From contig NZ_CAMLHM010000040.1 in assembly GCF_946479885.1 (NCBI RefSeq), positions 1 through 40,556 on the forward strand: a stretch of DNA of 40,556 nucleotides, read 5' to 3'. Position numbers and translations under genes: made by a program. The notes under the pieces are model-generated. The model ran no database searches. It was not told where the DNA came from and was given only the letters and a program-made list of their open reading frames with translations. The DNA is from an uncultured Devosia sp. Lineage in GTDB: Bacteria > Pseudomonadota > Alphaproteobacteria > Rhizobiales > Devosiaceae. This document shows positions 1-7,783 of the stretch, piece by piece. Numbering within the stretch: position 1 is the stretch's first letter; each line of letters starts with the position of its first letter.

Positions 1-2
1 AG

Positions 3-542
3 TTCTTCTCCCCCGGCCAGAAGGGCTCGTCGGCCATGCCGCACAAGCGCAACCCCGTGCTGACCGAAAACCTCACCGGCCTCGCCCGCCTGGTGCGCGG
101 CATGGTCACCCCGGCGCTGGAAAACGTCGCCCTCTGGCACGAGCGCGATATTTCGCATTCCTCGGTCGAGCGCATGATCGGCCCCGACGCCACGGTGACG
201 CTCGACTTCGCCCTGGCCCGCCTGACCGGCGTCATCGACAAGCTCGTGGTCTACCCCGAAAACATGCGGAAAAACCTCGATCTGCTCGGTGGCCTGCACA
301 ATAGCCAGCGCGTCCTTCTGGCGCTCACCCAGGCCGGCTATTCGCGCGAGGACAGCTACGCCGCCGTGCAGCGCAACGCCATGAAGGTCTGGGAAATGCG
401 CGGCGACCGCGCCGGGCAGTTCGCAGCCAACCTCAAGGCTGACCCGCAAGTGACTCTTGATGATGCGCAAATCGACGCCATGTTCGATGACGCCTACCAC
501 CTCAAACATGTCGACACGATCTTCAAGCGGGTGTTCGGATGA
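3..542 (+). CDS. purB: Adenylosuccinate lyase, 3' part (partial at window edge)
   Basis: The reading frame is open from the first bases and ends at 540-542. It encodes the C-terminal part of adenylosuccinate lyase, which removes fumarate from SAICAR and from adenylosuccinate in IMP and AMP synthesis in the cytosol. The segment begins inside the fumarase/aspartase superfamily signature: GSSAMPHKRNP is visible, the flexible catalytic loop that carries the base serine. The following helical sequence, with HERDISHSSVER, is typical of bacterial PurB. The N-terminal part lies outside the window. The stop overlaps the ATG of the next gene (ATGA), so the downstream GNAT is probably translated from the same message. 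Other purine genes (purC, purS, purQ, purL) follow from 4.5 kb, the usual Hyphomicrobiales neighbourhood. Confidence 0.95.
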   Translation, partial: FFSPGQKGSSAMPHKRNPVLTENLTGLARLVRGMVTPALENVALWHERDISHSSVERMIGPDATVTLDFALARLTGVIDKLVVYPENMRKNLDLLGGLHNSQRVLLALTQAGYSREDSYAAVQRNAMKVWEMRGDRAGQFAANLKADPQVTLDDAQIDAMFDDAYHLKHVDTIFKRVFG

Positions 543-952
543 GCATTATCTGCGCCCAGGAAACCGGCCTCACGGCTGAAGAATACATCGCCTGCGTCGG
601 ACAGACGGCCCTCGGCCCGACCCGTCCGCTCGGCAATACCGAGCGGGTGCAGGCCTATCTCGACAGCTCCAACCTGGTGATCACCGCGCGCGACGATAGC
701 GGCCGGCTGGTCGGCCTGTTCCGCGGCATGACCGATTGGCACTGGATCTGCTACTGCGCCGATATGGCTGTGGTGGAAACCAATCAGGGCCAGGGCATCG
801 GCGTTCGCCTGATGGACAAGGCCAGCGAAATCCTCGGACCGGGCTGCACCATCACCCTGCTGGCCCTGCCAGGCGCCGAAGGCTTCTACCAGAAGATCGG
901 GCTGACCCAGACCAGCGCCGCCTTCTACCGCGACAGGACGCATCGCACGTGA
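539..952 (+). CDS. GNAT family N-acetyltransferase
   Basis: A 137-residue protein with a single GNAT fold. The acetyl-CoA pyrophosphate loop is visible as QGQGIGVRLM (about residues 82-91), after the strand ending in CADMAVVE; the C-terminal part GAEGFYQKIGLTQT is the usual final beta-bulge and helix. The substrate cannot be read from sequence; small amines, amino acids or antibiotics are all possible for this size class. The start ATG overlaps the purB stop by four bases, and its own stop overlaps the GTG of the next gene. The gene is thus in a translationally coupled string behind purB. Nothing suggests a role in purine synthesis. Confidence 0.85.
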   Translation: MSIICAQETGLTAEEYIACVGQTALGPTRPLGNTERVQAYLDSSNLVITARDDSGRLVGLFRGMTDWHWICYCADMAVVETNQGQGIGVRLMDKASEILGPGCTITLLALPGAEGFYQKIGLTQTSAAFYRDRTHRT

Positions 953-1500
953 AGATTTCCGAATGTGACATCCTGATCCTGCCCGGACTCGGTGGCTCTA
1001 GTTCCGGCCACTGGCAGTTGCGCTGGGCCGAGCGCATGTCGAGCGCTGCCATCGTCGAGCAGGCCGATTGGGACGAGCCCGATCTCGATGACTGGGTCGA
1101 GACCATCGACCAGGCCTGCCGCCTGACCACCCGTCCCGTCGTTCTGGTCGCCCATTCGCTCTCCTGTATCGCCGTGGCCCATGCCGCACCGCGCCTGCCC
1201 GACAATGTTCGCGGCGCTTTCCTGGTGTCCGTGCCCGACCTGGAACTGAGCCCCGACGCGCCCGAGGAAACCTTCGGCTTCCGGCCAATTCCGCGCGATC
1301 CCCTGCCCTTTCCGTCCCTGCTGGTCGCGTCCAACAACGACCCGCTCTGCACCATCGACCGGGCCGTCGAATTCGCCACCTGCTGGGGCTCCGATTTCCA
1401 TCAGGCGGGTGAAGCTGGTCACATCAACGTCGCCTCGGGTCACGGCCCGTGGCCCGAGGGCCTGCTGATGTTCACCCGGCTGATGCAGCGCCTGAAATGA
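949..1500 (+). CDS. RBBP9/YdeN-family serine hydrolase (alpha/beta fold)
   Basis: A 183-residue alpha/beta hydrolase of the RBBP9/YdeN type. The sequence opens with a strand and oxyanion loop (ILPGLGGSSSGHW, residues 9-21). It then has the nucleophile elbow AHSLS with Ser70, an acid in SNNDPLC (Asp131) and a histidine in AGHIN (His158), giving a complete Ser-Asp-His triad at family spacing. Physiological substrates of this family are mostly unknown; esterase activity on small substrates is the usual finding. The GTG at 949 is chosen because it overlaps the previous stop (GTGA) and begins directly at the first strand. The frame is open upstream to an ATG at 736, but that extension only shadows the GNAT gene. 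The gene overlaps both neighbours by four bases. Confidence 0.85.
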   Translation: MKISECDILILPGLGGSSSGHWQLRWAERMSSAAIVEQADWDEPDLDDWVETIDQACRLTTRPVVLVAHSLSCIAVAHAAPRLPDNVRGAFLVSVPDLELSPDAPEETFGFRPIPRDPLPFPSLLVASNNDPLCTIDRAVEFATCWGSDFHQAGEAGHINVASGHGPWPEGLLMFTRLMQRLK

Positions 1501-1904
1501 CCTACACGCTGGTACCGGGCGCGCCCTCGGTCGACGACTATCGCCGGCTGCGCAAGATCGCCGGCCTCAGCGAGAAGACCCAGGCGGCCGCCGAAGCCGG
1601 TCTGCCCAATACCTGGTTCGCCGTCACCATCCAGCATGCCGGCACCACCGTCGGCATGGGCCGCGTCATCGGCGATGGCGGCACCGCCTTCCAGATCGTC
1701 GATATCGCGGTGGAGCCCGAGCACCAGGGGCAAGGCCTGGGCAAGCGCATCGTCGCCGCGCTGGTCGAGCACCTCAAGGCCAACGCCCCGGCCAGTGCCT
1801 ATGTCAGCCTCATCGCCGACGGCGACGCGCAGCACCTCTACGCCAAATACGGCTTCGCCCCGGTCATGCCTGCTTCGATCGGCATGGCCTTCAAGGTCGG
1901 CTGA
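1497..1904 (+). CDS. GNAT family N-acetyltransferase
   Basis: A 135-residue GNAT protein. The acetyl-CoA binding segment is VEPEHQGQGLGKRIV (about residues 72-86), and the C-terminal YAKYGFAPVMP matches the usual GNAT end. The ATG at 1497 overlaps the hydrolase stop (ATGA) and gives a protein of typical length; the frame is open further upstream, but only as a shadow of the hydrolase gene. It is the last of three overlapping genes behind purB, and a 6-bp stem-loop begins two bases after its stop. Substrate unknown. It is not closely similar to the GNAT at 539, so a recent duplication is unlikely. Confidence 0.85.
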   Translation: MTYTLVPGAPSVDDYRRLRKIAGLSEKTQAAAEAGLPNTWFAVTIQHAGTTVGMGRVIGDGGTAFQIVDIAVEPEHQGQGLGKRIVAALVEHLKANAPASAYVSLIADGDAQHLYAKYGFAPVMPASIGMAFKVG

Positions 1905-1905
1905 C

Positions 1906-1942
1906 GCAAGCCATCGCTTGCCGCCAAAGCGGGAGCTGGCGG
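1906..1942 (+). terminator. Two adjacent stem-loops after the purB operon
   Basis: GCAAGC (1906-1911) and GCTTGC (1916-1921) form a perfect 6-bp stem with a CATC loop two bases after the GNAT stop. CCGCCA (1921-1926) and TGGCGG (1937-1942) form a second 6-bp stem. There is no clear T-run, so this may be a weak or Rho-assisted end of the purB transcript, or part of the metY leader. Confidence 0.35.
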
Positions 1943-1962
1943 AATCGCTTTCCGCTCAATCT

Positions 1963-1977
1963 CTACTAAATTGGTAG
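1963..1977. promoter_or_regulatory. Candidate operator upstream of metY
   Basis: The 15-mer CTACTAAATTGGTAG is a near-perfect inverted repeat: seven-base arms around a central A with one mismatch. It lies 69 bases before the metY start, in the only AT-rich patch of the leader. Rrf2-type sulfur regulators use operators of this general look, but assignment to a particular protein is a guess; no regulator gene lies beside it. Confidence 0.4.
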
Positions 1978-2045
1978 CAAAACCCTCGCCCACCGCGTCG
2001 CGGCATCCTAGGCTTGCATTGCGAGTAGCCAAACCGGAGGCCAAC

Positions 2046-3362
2046 ATGACCGTAAATTCCAAGCATCCTGAAACCCAGGGACTTCACGCCGGCTGGCGTG
2101 CCGATCCGACCACCGGCTCGGTGGCGGTGCCGATCTACCAGACCACCTCATTCCAGTTCGAGAGCAGCGAACACGCTGCAGACCTCTTCGCCCTGAAACA
2201 ACTGGGCAATATCTACACCCGCCTCGGCAACCCGACGACCGACGTCCTCGAAAAGCGCGTGGCCGCCCTTGAAGGCGGCGTTGCCGCGCTGGCCGTCGCA
2301 TCGGGCCAGGCCGCATCCGCCTACGCGGTGCAGAACCTGGCCGTGGTCGGCGACAATATCGTCGCCTCGACCGACCTCTATGGCGGCACCTACAACCTGT
2401 TCAAGAACACCTTCCGCGAGGCCGGCATCGAGGTTCGCTTCGTCGACCCGTCCGATCCGGAGAACTTCCGCCGCGCCACCGACGACAAGACCCGCGCCTA
2501 CTATGCCGAAACCCTGCCCAATCCCAAGCTGGCCGTACTGCCGATCGCCGAAGTCGCCACCATTGGCCGCGAACTGGGCATTCCGCTGATCGTCGACAAC
2601 ACCGCCGCCCCGCTGACCGCGCGTCCGTTCGAGCATGGCGCCGCCGTGGTGGTCTATTCCTCGACCAAGTATCTGGGCGGACACGGCACCTCGATCGGCG
2701 GCGTCATCGTCGATGGCGGCAATTTCGACTGGGCGGCCCATCCGCAGCGCCAGCCGCTGCTCAACACGCCGGACCAGGCCTATCACGGCGCCGTCTGGGT
2801 CGAGGCAGCCAAGCCGCTCGGTCCCATCGCCTATATCCTCAAGGCCCGCACCACCCTGCTCCGCACCCATGGCGCAGCGTTGTCGCCGTTCAACGCCTTC
2901 CTCACGATCCAGGGCCTTGAGACCCTGGCCCTGCGCGTCGACCGGCATTTCGAAAATGCCGCCAAGGTCGCCGAATGGCTGAGCAAGCGGCCTGAAATCG
3001 TCTCGGTCAATCATCCCACGCTGCAGACCGGGGCACAGCGCGCCAATGCCGACAAATACCTGACGCGCGGCAAGGGCGCCCTGATCGGCTTCGAACTCGC
3101 CAATGGCCGCGAGGCCGGCGCGCGCTTCGTCGACGCCCTCAAGCTGCTCTACCACGCCGCCAATATCGGTGACGCCCGCTCGCTGGCCATCCATCCGGCC
3201 ACGACCACGCATTCCCAGCTCTCACCAGCCGAGCAGCTTTCGGCCGGCGTCACCCCTGGCTACGTGCGCCTCTCCATCGGCATCGAGCATATCGATGATA
3301 TCCTGGCCGACCTCGACCAGGCCCTCAACGCCGCCGGCACGCAGGCTCAGGCCGCCGAATAG
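2046..3362 (+). CDS. metY: O-acetylhomoserine aminocarboxypropyltransferase (sulfhydrylase)
   Basis: A 438-residue PLP enzyme of the Cys/Met metabolism family. It makes homocysteine from O-acetylhomoserine and sulfide, and can also accept methanethiol. Visible landmarks: QTTSFQF and YTRLGNPTTD near the N-terminus (substrate and PLP phosphate contacts), the SGQAA loop, Asp184 in IVDNTAAP, and the Schiff-base Lys208 in YSSTKYLGGHG. The length and the long insert after the lysine fit MetY better than MetB/MetZ. The ATG at 2046 follows a good ribosome binding site (GGAGG, 2036-2040), and MTVNSKHPETQGLHAG matches the family start; the ATG at 1971 is upstream of that site. It is a single gene, ended by the hairpin at 3372, with a possible operator at 1963. 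Confidence 0.93.
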   Translation: MTVNSKHPETQGLHAGWRADPTTGSVAVPIYQTTSFQFESSEHAADLFALKQLGNIYTRLGNPTTDVLEKRVAALEGGVAALAVASGQAASAYAVQNLAVVGDNIVASTDLYGGTYNLFKNTFREAGIEVRFVDPSDPENFRRATDDKTRAYYAETLPNPKLAVLPIAEVATIGRELGIPLIVDNTAAPLTARPFEHGAAVVVYSSTKYLGGHGTSIGGVIVDGGNFDWAAHPQRQPLLNTPDQAYHGAVWVEAAKPLGPIAYILKARTTLLRTHGAALSPFNAFLTIQGLETLALRVDRHFENAAKVAEWLSKRPEIVSVNHPTLQTGAQRANADKYLTRGKGALIGFELANGREAGARFVDALKLLYHAANIGDARSLAIHPATTTHSQLSPAEQLSAGVTPGYVRLSIGIEHIDDILADLDQALNAAGTQAQAAE

Positions 3363-3371
3363 GTCGATCCG

Positions 3372-3391
3372 GGGCGGGCCTCGGCCCGCCC
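3372..3391. terminator. Bidirectional hairpin between convergent genes
   Basis: GGGCGGGCC (3372-3380) pairs with GGCCCGCCC (3383-3391), a 9-bp GC stem followed on the plus strand by TAATT. It sits between metY and the convergent secreted-protein gene, whose stop codon starts at the edge of the stem. Confidence 0.65.
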
Positions 3392-3870
3392 TAATTCGTC
3401 CGCCGGGCGGTGAATCGCGTCGGCGCCGCCGTGCCCGGCACGGGGGTGTAGCTGCAGGTCAGGCTCGACAGGAAGGGTCGGTCGGGGCTGACGATGAGGC
3501 CGAGCAGGCCCAGCAGCAGATTTGGTCGGCAATTCATGGTGTCGGCACTCCAGGCCACGCCATTGCCACACGACGTACGCCGCAGCTGTACGTTGACCTG
3601 GGCGCCCTGCCCGGTCCAGTCCAGCCGACCATTGCAGCGCACCCCGCCGCCCGTCACCGTGTAGGTGCCGCGCTGTTGCAGGCAGAAATCGAAGGTGTAG
3701 TTGCCATAGATGCGGCCGAGGGCGCGATAGCACCCCGAAACGATTGCGCCTCCCGGCAGGTCCGGGACGATCACTCGGGTCTCGTTCCCCTGCCCAAATG
3801 CCGGACCGCCCAGCACCAGGCCACCGACAATCGCCAAAACGAGACCGAGATACCGAACAACACCGCGCAT
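3391..3870 (-). CDS. Secreted six-cysteine protein of unknown function
   Basis: A 159-residue protein that I do not recognise. It begins with a clear signal peptide: MRGVVRYLG, a long hydrophobic core, then a likely signal-peptidase cleavage after GGPAFG/Q at about residue 26. The mature part has exactly six cysteines (in the contexts GCY, FCL, RCN, SCG, NCR and TCS), suggesting up to three disulfides in the periplasm. A short hydrophobic stretch (NLLLGLLGLIV) lies near residues 117-127. The ATG at 3870 has GGAG eight bases upstream; an in-frame ATG at 3915 would place non-signal sequence before the signal peptide and is rejected. The gene follows a hairpin terminator behind the ATPase-inhibitor gene, so it probably has its own promoter. 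Confidence 0.7.
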   Translation of the reverse strand: MRGVVRYLGLVLAIVGGLVLGGPAFGQGNETRVIVPDLPGGAIVSGCYRALGRIYGNYTFDFCLQQRGTYTVTGGGVRCNGRLDWTGQGAQVNVQLRRTSCGNGVAWSADTMNCRPNLLLGLLGLIVSPDRPFLSSLTCSYTPVPGTAAPTRFTARRTN

Positions 3871-3922
3871 TTGTTCTTCTCCACCTGCACCAGCAACTAT
3901 GTACCGGCCGGCCAATAAAGCA

Positions 3923-3952
3923 AAGGGCGCCGATCCTGCGACCGACGCCCTT
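3923..3952 (-). terminator. Intrinsic terminator after the zeta-subunit gene
   Basis: On the minus strand AAGGGCG (3952-3946) pairs with CGCCCTT (3929-3923), with further pairing of CGGTCG-type bases inside. It is followed by a T-rich run (TTTGCTTTATT) towards 3913. It lies just after the stop of the gene at 3974-4297. Confidence 0.7.
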
Positions 3953-3973
3953 CATATTCCAATGCCCGGTCGA

Positions 3974-4297
3974 TCAGCCTTCGGCGGCGATCTGCTCGTT
4001 GGCGACCTGCACCAGCTGCGCCATCTTCTGTCGAATCACATCGTCGCCGATCGTAAGGCCCTTGGCCTTGAGGTCGCCGGAAACCTTGCGGAACACGTCC
4101 TCGTCGCCGGCCTCTTCGAAATCGGCCGCCACCACTTCAGCCGCGTAGGCCTTGGCGTCGTCGCCAGTCAGGCTCATCAGCTCGGCCGCCCAGATGCCCA
4201 CCAGCTTGTTGCGGCGCGCTTCGGCCTTGAACTTCTTTTCCGCGTCGAAGGCGAACTTGGCTTCCTGGCCCTTCTGCCGATCCTCGAACTGGCTCAT
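3974..4297 (-). CDS. F1-ATPase inhibitor zeta subunit (DUF1476 family)
   Basis: A 107-residue, charged, mostly helical protein matching the DUF1476 family in length and pattern. It begins MSQFEDRQKGQEAKFAFDAE, the conserved N-terminus that forms the inhibitory helix. In Paracoccus denitrificans this family is the zeta subunit, which blocks ATP hydrolysis by the F1 part of ATP synthase. The rest (LVGIWAAELM, then GDEDVFRKVSGDL) forms the globular helix bundle. There are no cysteines and no membrane segment; a cytosolic protein at the inner face of the membrane is expected. It is transcribed away from purC, with 220 bases between the two starts. Adjacency to purC is common in Hyphomicrobiales. 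Confidence 0.92.
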   Translation of the reverse strand: MSQFEDRQKGQEAKFAFDAEKKFKAEARRNKLVGIWAAELMSLTGDDAKAYAAEVVAADFEEAGDEDVFRKVSGDLKAKGLTIGDDVIRQKMAQLVQVANEQIAAEG

Positions 4298-4410
4298 GCA
4301 ACTCTCCCGCTGGCTCTGTCATCCGCCTGTTCGGCGCTTGCCAATCGACATAGGCGGTTCAGCCCACCAAATCAACGGCTTGCCCAACGCTGCGACCTTA
4401 TGCACGGCGC

Positions 4411-4424
4411 GATGGGCGCCCATC
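4411..4424. promoter_or_regulatory. 14-bp palindrome in the zeta/purC divergent spacer
   Basis: GATGGGCGCCCATC is a perfect palindrome midway between the two divergent starts. It could be an operator or simply a GC hairpin. No convincing -35/-10 pair was found in this 220-base spacer, and it holds no other gene. Confidence 0.3.
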
Positions 4425-4517
4425 CGGGGCGCTCATGCAAAAGAGCTTGCCTTTTTGCTGCTTTCTGGCGCATGAAGCGGCCAAATTCTCCCTCCTTCCA
4501 ACGGTCCCGGATTCCCA

Positions 4518-5282
4518 ATGAACCGTCGTCGCAAAATCTACGAGGGCAAGGCCAAGATCCTGTTCGAAGGTCCTGAGCCGGGCACGCTGGTTCAGTATTT
4601 CAAGGACGACACGACCGCCGGCGATGGCGCGCGCCACGAAATCATCGACGGCAAGGGCGTGCTGAACAACCGGATTTCCGAGTTCGTATTCACCAAGCTC
4701 AATGGCCTGGGCATTCCGACTCACTTCATTCGCCGCATCAACATGCGCGAGCAGCTGATCAAGGAAGTCGAGATCATCCCGCTCGAGATCATCGTGCGCA
4801 ACTATGCGGCCGGTTCGCTGGTCAAGCGCCTGGGCCTCGAGCCCGGCACCCAGCTGCCCCGCTCGATCATCGAATTCTGCTACAAGGACGATGCTCTGCA
4901 TGACCCCATGGTCAGCGAAGAGCACATCACCGCCTTCGGTTGGGCCACCCCCGCCGAACTCGACGACATCATGAGCCTGGCCATTCGGGTCAATGACTTC
5001 CTCACCGGCCTGTTCATGGGCGTCGGCATCCAGCTCGTCGATTTCAAGATCGAATGCGGCCGGCTTTATGAGGGCGACCTGATGCGCATCGTGCTGGCCG
5101 ACGAGATCAGCCCCGATAGCTGCCGCCTGTGGGACATCAAGACCCGCAACAAGATGGACAAGGATCGCTTCCGCGAAAACCTTGGCGGCCTGATCGAGAA
5201 CTATCGTGAAGTCGCCCAGCGGCTTGGCATCCTCGTGGAAACCGACAACGCGCTGACCACTGGTCCGCGTCTGGTTCAGTAA
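4518..5282 (+). CDS. purC: Phosphoribosylaminoimidazole-succinocarboxamide synthase
   Basis: A 254-residue SAICAR synthetase that joins CAIR and aspartate using ATP in de novo IMP synthesis. The start [16 protein letters not shown] is the family's N-terminal ATP-lid strand pair. The family signatures follow: [18 protein letters not shown] (about residues 92-109) and [10 protein letters not shown] (about 174-183), and then [12 protein letters not shown]. Length and all signatures are normal for the bacterial single-domain enzyme. purS follows after 45 bases with its own ribosome binding site, so the two are surely cotranscribed. Confidence 0.97.
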   Translation: MNRRRKIYEGKAKILFEGPEPGTLVQYFKDDTTAGDGARHEIIDGKGVLNNRISEFVFTKLNGLGIPTHFIRRINMREQLIKEVEIIPLEIIVRNYAAGSLVKRLGLEPGTQLPRSIIEFCYKDDALHDPMVSEEHITAFGWATPAELDDIMSLAIRVNDFLTGLFMGVGIQLVDFKIECGRLYEGDLMRIVLADEISPDSCRLWDIKTRNKMDKDRFRENLGGLIENYREVAQRLGILVETDNALTTGPRLVQ

Positions 5283-5327
5283 TCCGCGGCAGGTGGCCGC
5301 TAGAGTAGAATTTGCGAAGGGTCTCCA

Positions 5328-5570
5328 ATGAAGGCGCGTGTTACCGTTACCCTCAAGACCGGTGTGCTTGACCCCCAGGGTCAGGCCATCGAAGGCTCGC
5401 TCAAGAGCCTTGGTTTTTCGGGTGTTGCATCCGTGCGACAGGGCAAGGTCTTTGACCTCGTCCTCGACGGAACTGACGAGGCAGCAGCACGTTCAGCCCT
5501 CACCAGCATGTGTGAGAAGTTGCTGGCCAACACCGTGATCGAAAACTACGCGGTCGAAATCTCAAATTAA
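5328..5570 (+). CDS. purS: Phosphoribosylformylglycinamidine synthase subunit PurS
   Basis: An 80-residue protein, the small subunit of the three-part FGAM synthase (PurS-PurQ-PurL). It bridges the glutaminase PurQ and the synthase PurL and is needed for ammonia transfer. The sequence MKARVTVTLKTGVLDPQGQAI is the classic PurS start, and the C-terminal LLANTVIENYAVEI is also typical. GAAGGG a few bases upstream serves as ribosome binding site. Normally purQ follows at once; here four envelope-related genes (5835-10322) lie between them. Confidence 0.96.
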   Translation: MKARVTVTLKTGVLDPQGQAIEGSLKSLGFSGVASVRQGKVFDLVLDGTDEAAARSALTSMCEKLLANTVIENYAVEISN

Positions 5571-5625
5571 CGCCTTTGGGCGATAACCTATGTCGCGCCG
5601 TGCCCTGGCGCAGGACCATTTTGCC

Positions 5626-5709
5626 ATGCTCAAAACCATCTCTCTCTCGGTCATGTTCTTCGCCACACTCGGCCTGCTGTTCGCGGCCTATGCTTCGGTT
5701 CCCGTCTAG
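5626..5709 (+). CDS. Possible 27-residue single-pass membrane peptide
   Basis: A short frame, ATG at 5626 to TAG at 5707, encoding MLKTISLSVMFFATLGLLFA followed by AYASVPV. It is almost entirely one hydrophobic segment with a positive residue at the N-terminal end, as in small membrane proteins. AGGA lies about ten bases upstream. It occupies the 264-base spacer between purS and the GtrA gene, which otherwise shows only a 7-bp hairpin (5796-5814). Evidence is limited to composition and a weak ribosome binding site. Confidence 0.35.
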   Translation: MLKTISLSVMFFATLGLLFAAYASVPV

Positions 5710-5795
5710 GAAATTGCCGACTGTCCGGCTGTTTCCCGTGCCTGGCCGACAACCGAAAATGACCATTTGTTAAGCCGTTACGGGCTAGATTTTGA

Positions 5796-5814
5796 AGAAA
5801 GAGCAGTTCTTTCT
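5796..5814 (+). other. Stem-loop just before the GtrA start
   Basis: AGAAAGA (5796-5802) and TCTTTCT (5808-5814) form a perfect 7-bp stem with loop GCAGT, 20 bases before the TTG start at 5835. It could influence translation of the cassette. No T-run follows in the usual terminator form. Confidence 0.3.
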
Positions 5815-5834
5815 CGAATCCTCCGGCGGTTCTC

Positions 5835-6302
5835 TTGGTTTCATTTGCGCGATACCTGCTGACGGCCGGCGCGGCGACCTGCGTTGACGTCACTGTCGTC
5901 CAGGGACTGTTGTTCCTGAACCTCCTGCATCAACCGCTATTCCTCGCCCTCGCCATCACTCTGGGCAGCCTTGCCGGCGTGACGGTGAATTTTCTCCTGT
6001 CGCGCCGCTTCGTCTTCACGCCCGACACGCGTCCCGCCCTGCAGCAGTTCACCACCTTCGCCATCGTGGCCCTGGGCGGTCTCGGCCTGCGCCTGGCCGT
6101 CGCCTACGCGCTGGTGATCCTGTTTGCCCTGCCCGCTTTGGCCTGGATCGACGCCCTGCCGCTGCCCTCGGCAGCCGAGCGTCTCGCCCATCTCGCCGCA
6201 GTGGCGCTGGTGACGGCCTATTCCTTCTTCGCCCACAAGCACATTTCGTTTTCAGGCGGACTTCTGAGCCGGCTTGGCAGCCGCGACACGGTGGTGCCCT
6301 GA
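5835..6302 (+). CDS. GtrA family membrane protein
   Basis: A 155-residue protein with four predicted membrane helices: about residues 5-28, 33-52, 72-95 and 117-136. It carries the GtrA-family pattern: [16 protein letters not shown] at the start, [10 protein letters not shown] after helix 2, and [12 protein letters not shown] near the end. GtrA proteins are thought to flip undecaprenyl-linked sugars across the inner membrane for later transfer to surface glycans. The only usable start is TTG at 5835, because an in-frame stop lies at 5793-5795 with no ATG or GTG between; the upstream GGCGG is a weak ribosome binding site. The stop shares one base with the next ATG (TGATG), so it is coupled to the FAD oxidoreductase. 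It is the first gene of the cassette that splits purS from purQ. Confidence 0.85.
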   Translation: MVSFARYLLTAGAATCVDVTVVQGLLFLNLLHQPLFLALAITLGSLAGVTVNFLLSRRFVFTPDTRPALQQFTTFAIVALGGLGLRLAVAYALVILFALPALAWIDALPLPSAAERLAHLAAVALVTAYSFFAHKHISFSGGLLSRLGSRDTVVP

Positions 6303-7783
6303 TGCATGTCGAGACCTTGATCATCGGTGCCGGCCCCGCTGGCCTCACCACGGCCTATGAACTCAGCAAGGCCGGTCGCAGTGTGGCCATTGTCGAGCGC
6401 GATCCCGTCTATGTCGGGGGCATCTCGCGCACGGTCAATTACAAGGGCTATCGTTTCGACATTGGCGGCCATCGCTTCTTTTCCAAGAGCGCCGAGGTCG
6501 AGGCCTGGTGGACCGAAATCATGGGCGACGAGATGCTGCAGCGCCCACGCTCGAGCCGCATCTACTACAATGGCAAGCTGTTCGATTACCCGCTGCGCGC
6601 GGGCGACGCCCTCGCCAAGCTCGGCCCGATCGAGGCCCTGCGCTGCGTCATTTCCTATGCCTGGGCCCAGGCCCGGCCCTACCGCCACGTCGTCAGCTTC
6701 GAGCAGTGGGTGGTCAACAATTTCGGCCGCCGCCTCTTCCAGATCTTCTTCAAGACCTACACCGAAAAGGTGTGGGGTATGGATTGCGCCGACATCTCAG
6801 CCGATTGGGCGGCCCAGCGCATCAAGGGGCTAAACCTCTACCAGGCCATCATTTCGAGCTTCGGCATCGGCAGCAGGCCCAGGGATGGCGGCGTCATCAA
6901 GACGCTGATCAATTCCTTCCGCTATCCGCGCCTCGGCCCCGGCCAGATGTGGGAGCGTGCCCGCGACCGCATCGTTGACAATGGCGGCACGGTGATGATG
7001 GGCTCGACCATCACGTCCATCAGCCAGCATGCCGGCTCCGGCAAATGGGTCGCCATCGTTACGGACGCCGCCGGTAAGGAAACCAAGGTCACGGCCGATC
7101 ATCTGGTCTCGACCGCGGCCATCAATGAACTGGTGCGCATGCTCGGCGCCGACAAGGATGCTGCCGTGGCCGCTGCCTCGGCCGGCCTGCGCTACCGCGA
7201 CTTCATCATCATCGGCCTCATCACCCGCGGCCAGGAGAGCTTCACCGACAACTGGATCTATATCCACGATCCCAGCGTCAAGGTCGGCCGCATCCAGAAC
7301 TTCAAGTCATGGTCGCCCGACATGGTGCCCGACCCGGACACCGCCTGCTACGGCATGGAGTATTTCTGCAATGCCGGCGACGATACCTGGGACATGAGCG
7401 ATGCCGACCTGATCGCCTGCGCCAAGCAGGAGATCGGCAAACTCGGACTGGCCCGGCCCGAAGACGTCATCGACGGCTCGGTGGTGCGTCAGCCCAAGGC
7501 CTACCCGGTCTATGACGACACCTACAAGTTCAACGTCGATACCATCAACGAGGGCCTTGCCGCCCAGTTTGCCAATCTGCACCTGGCGGGTCGCAACGGC
7601 ATGCACAAATACAACAATCAGGACCACGCCATGATGACCGGGCTGCTGACCGCCCGAAACATCATTGCGGGAACCCCGCTGTTCGACGTCTGGGGCGTCA
7701 ATGAAGACGCCGCCTATCACGAAGGCGGCGAAGCGGGAGTCGACAAGATCGAGGAACGCCTTGTTCCCCGCCGCGTCGCCTGA
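6302..7783 (+). CDS. FAD-dependent oxidoreductase, HemY/UDP-galactopyranose mutase-like
   Basis: A 493-residue flavoprotein of the NAD(P)/FAD amine-oxidase superfamily. The N-terminal dinucleotide fold is clear: GAGPAG (residues 9-14), then GGISRT (39-44) and DIGGHRFF (53-60). The last element resembles UDP-galactopyranose mutases and protoporphyrinogen-oxidase-like proteins. A second FAD contact, [19 protein letters not shown], lies near residues 424-442. There is no haem pathway nearby, and family members of this kind are often found with GtrA and glycosyltransferase genes. A role in modifying a sugar for a surface glycan is therefore inferred. It overlaps GtrA by one base, and the next gene probably starts inside its 3' end. 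The reaction is unknown. Confidence 0.82.
   Translation: MHVETLIIGAGPAGLTTAYELSKAGRSVAIVERDPVYVGGISRTVNYKGYRFDIGGHRFFSKSAEVEAWWTEIMGDEMLQRPRSSRIYYNGKLFDYPLRAGDALAKLGPIEALRCVISYAWAQARPYRHVVSFEQWVVNNFGRRLFQIFFKTYTEKVWGMDCADISADWAAQRIKGLNLYQAIISSFGIGSRPRDGGVIKTLINSFRYPRLGPGQMWERARDRIVDNGGTVMMGSTITSISQHAGSGKWVAIVTDAAGKETKVTADHLVSTAAINELVRMLGADKDAAVAAASAGLRYRDFIIIGLITRGQESFTDNWIYIHDPSVKVGRIQNFKSWSPDMVPDPDTACYGMEYFCNAGDDTWDMSDADLIACAKQEIGKLGLARPEDVIDGSVVRQPKAYPVYDDTYKFNVDTINEGLAAQFANLHLAGRNGMHKYNNQDHAMMTGLLTARNIIAGTPLFDVWGVNEDAAYHEGGEAGVDKIEERLVPRRVA

Noticed and set aside
1905..2045. SAM-II-like riboswitch before metY
   Set aside because: Interleaved short stems (TCGC/GCGA and GGCT/AGCC, 1998-2030) and GTAGCCAAA recall an H-type pseudoknot, but the conserved SAM-II core GTGATTT is missing and 4-bp stems arise by chance.
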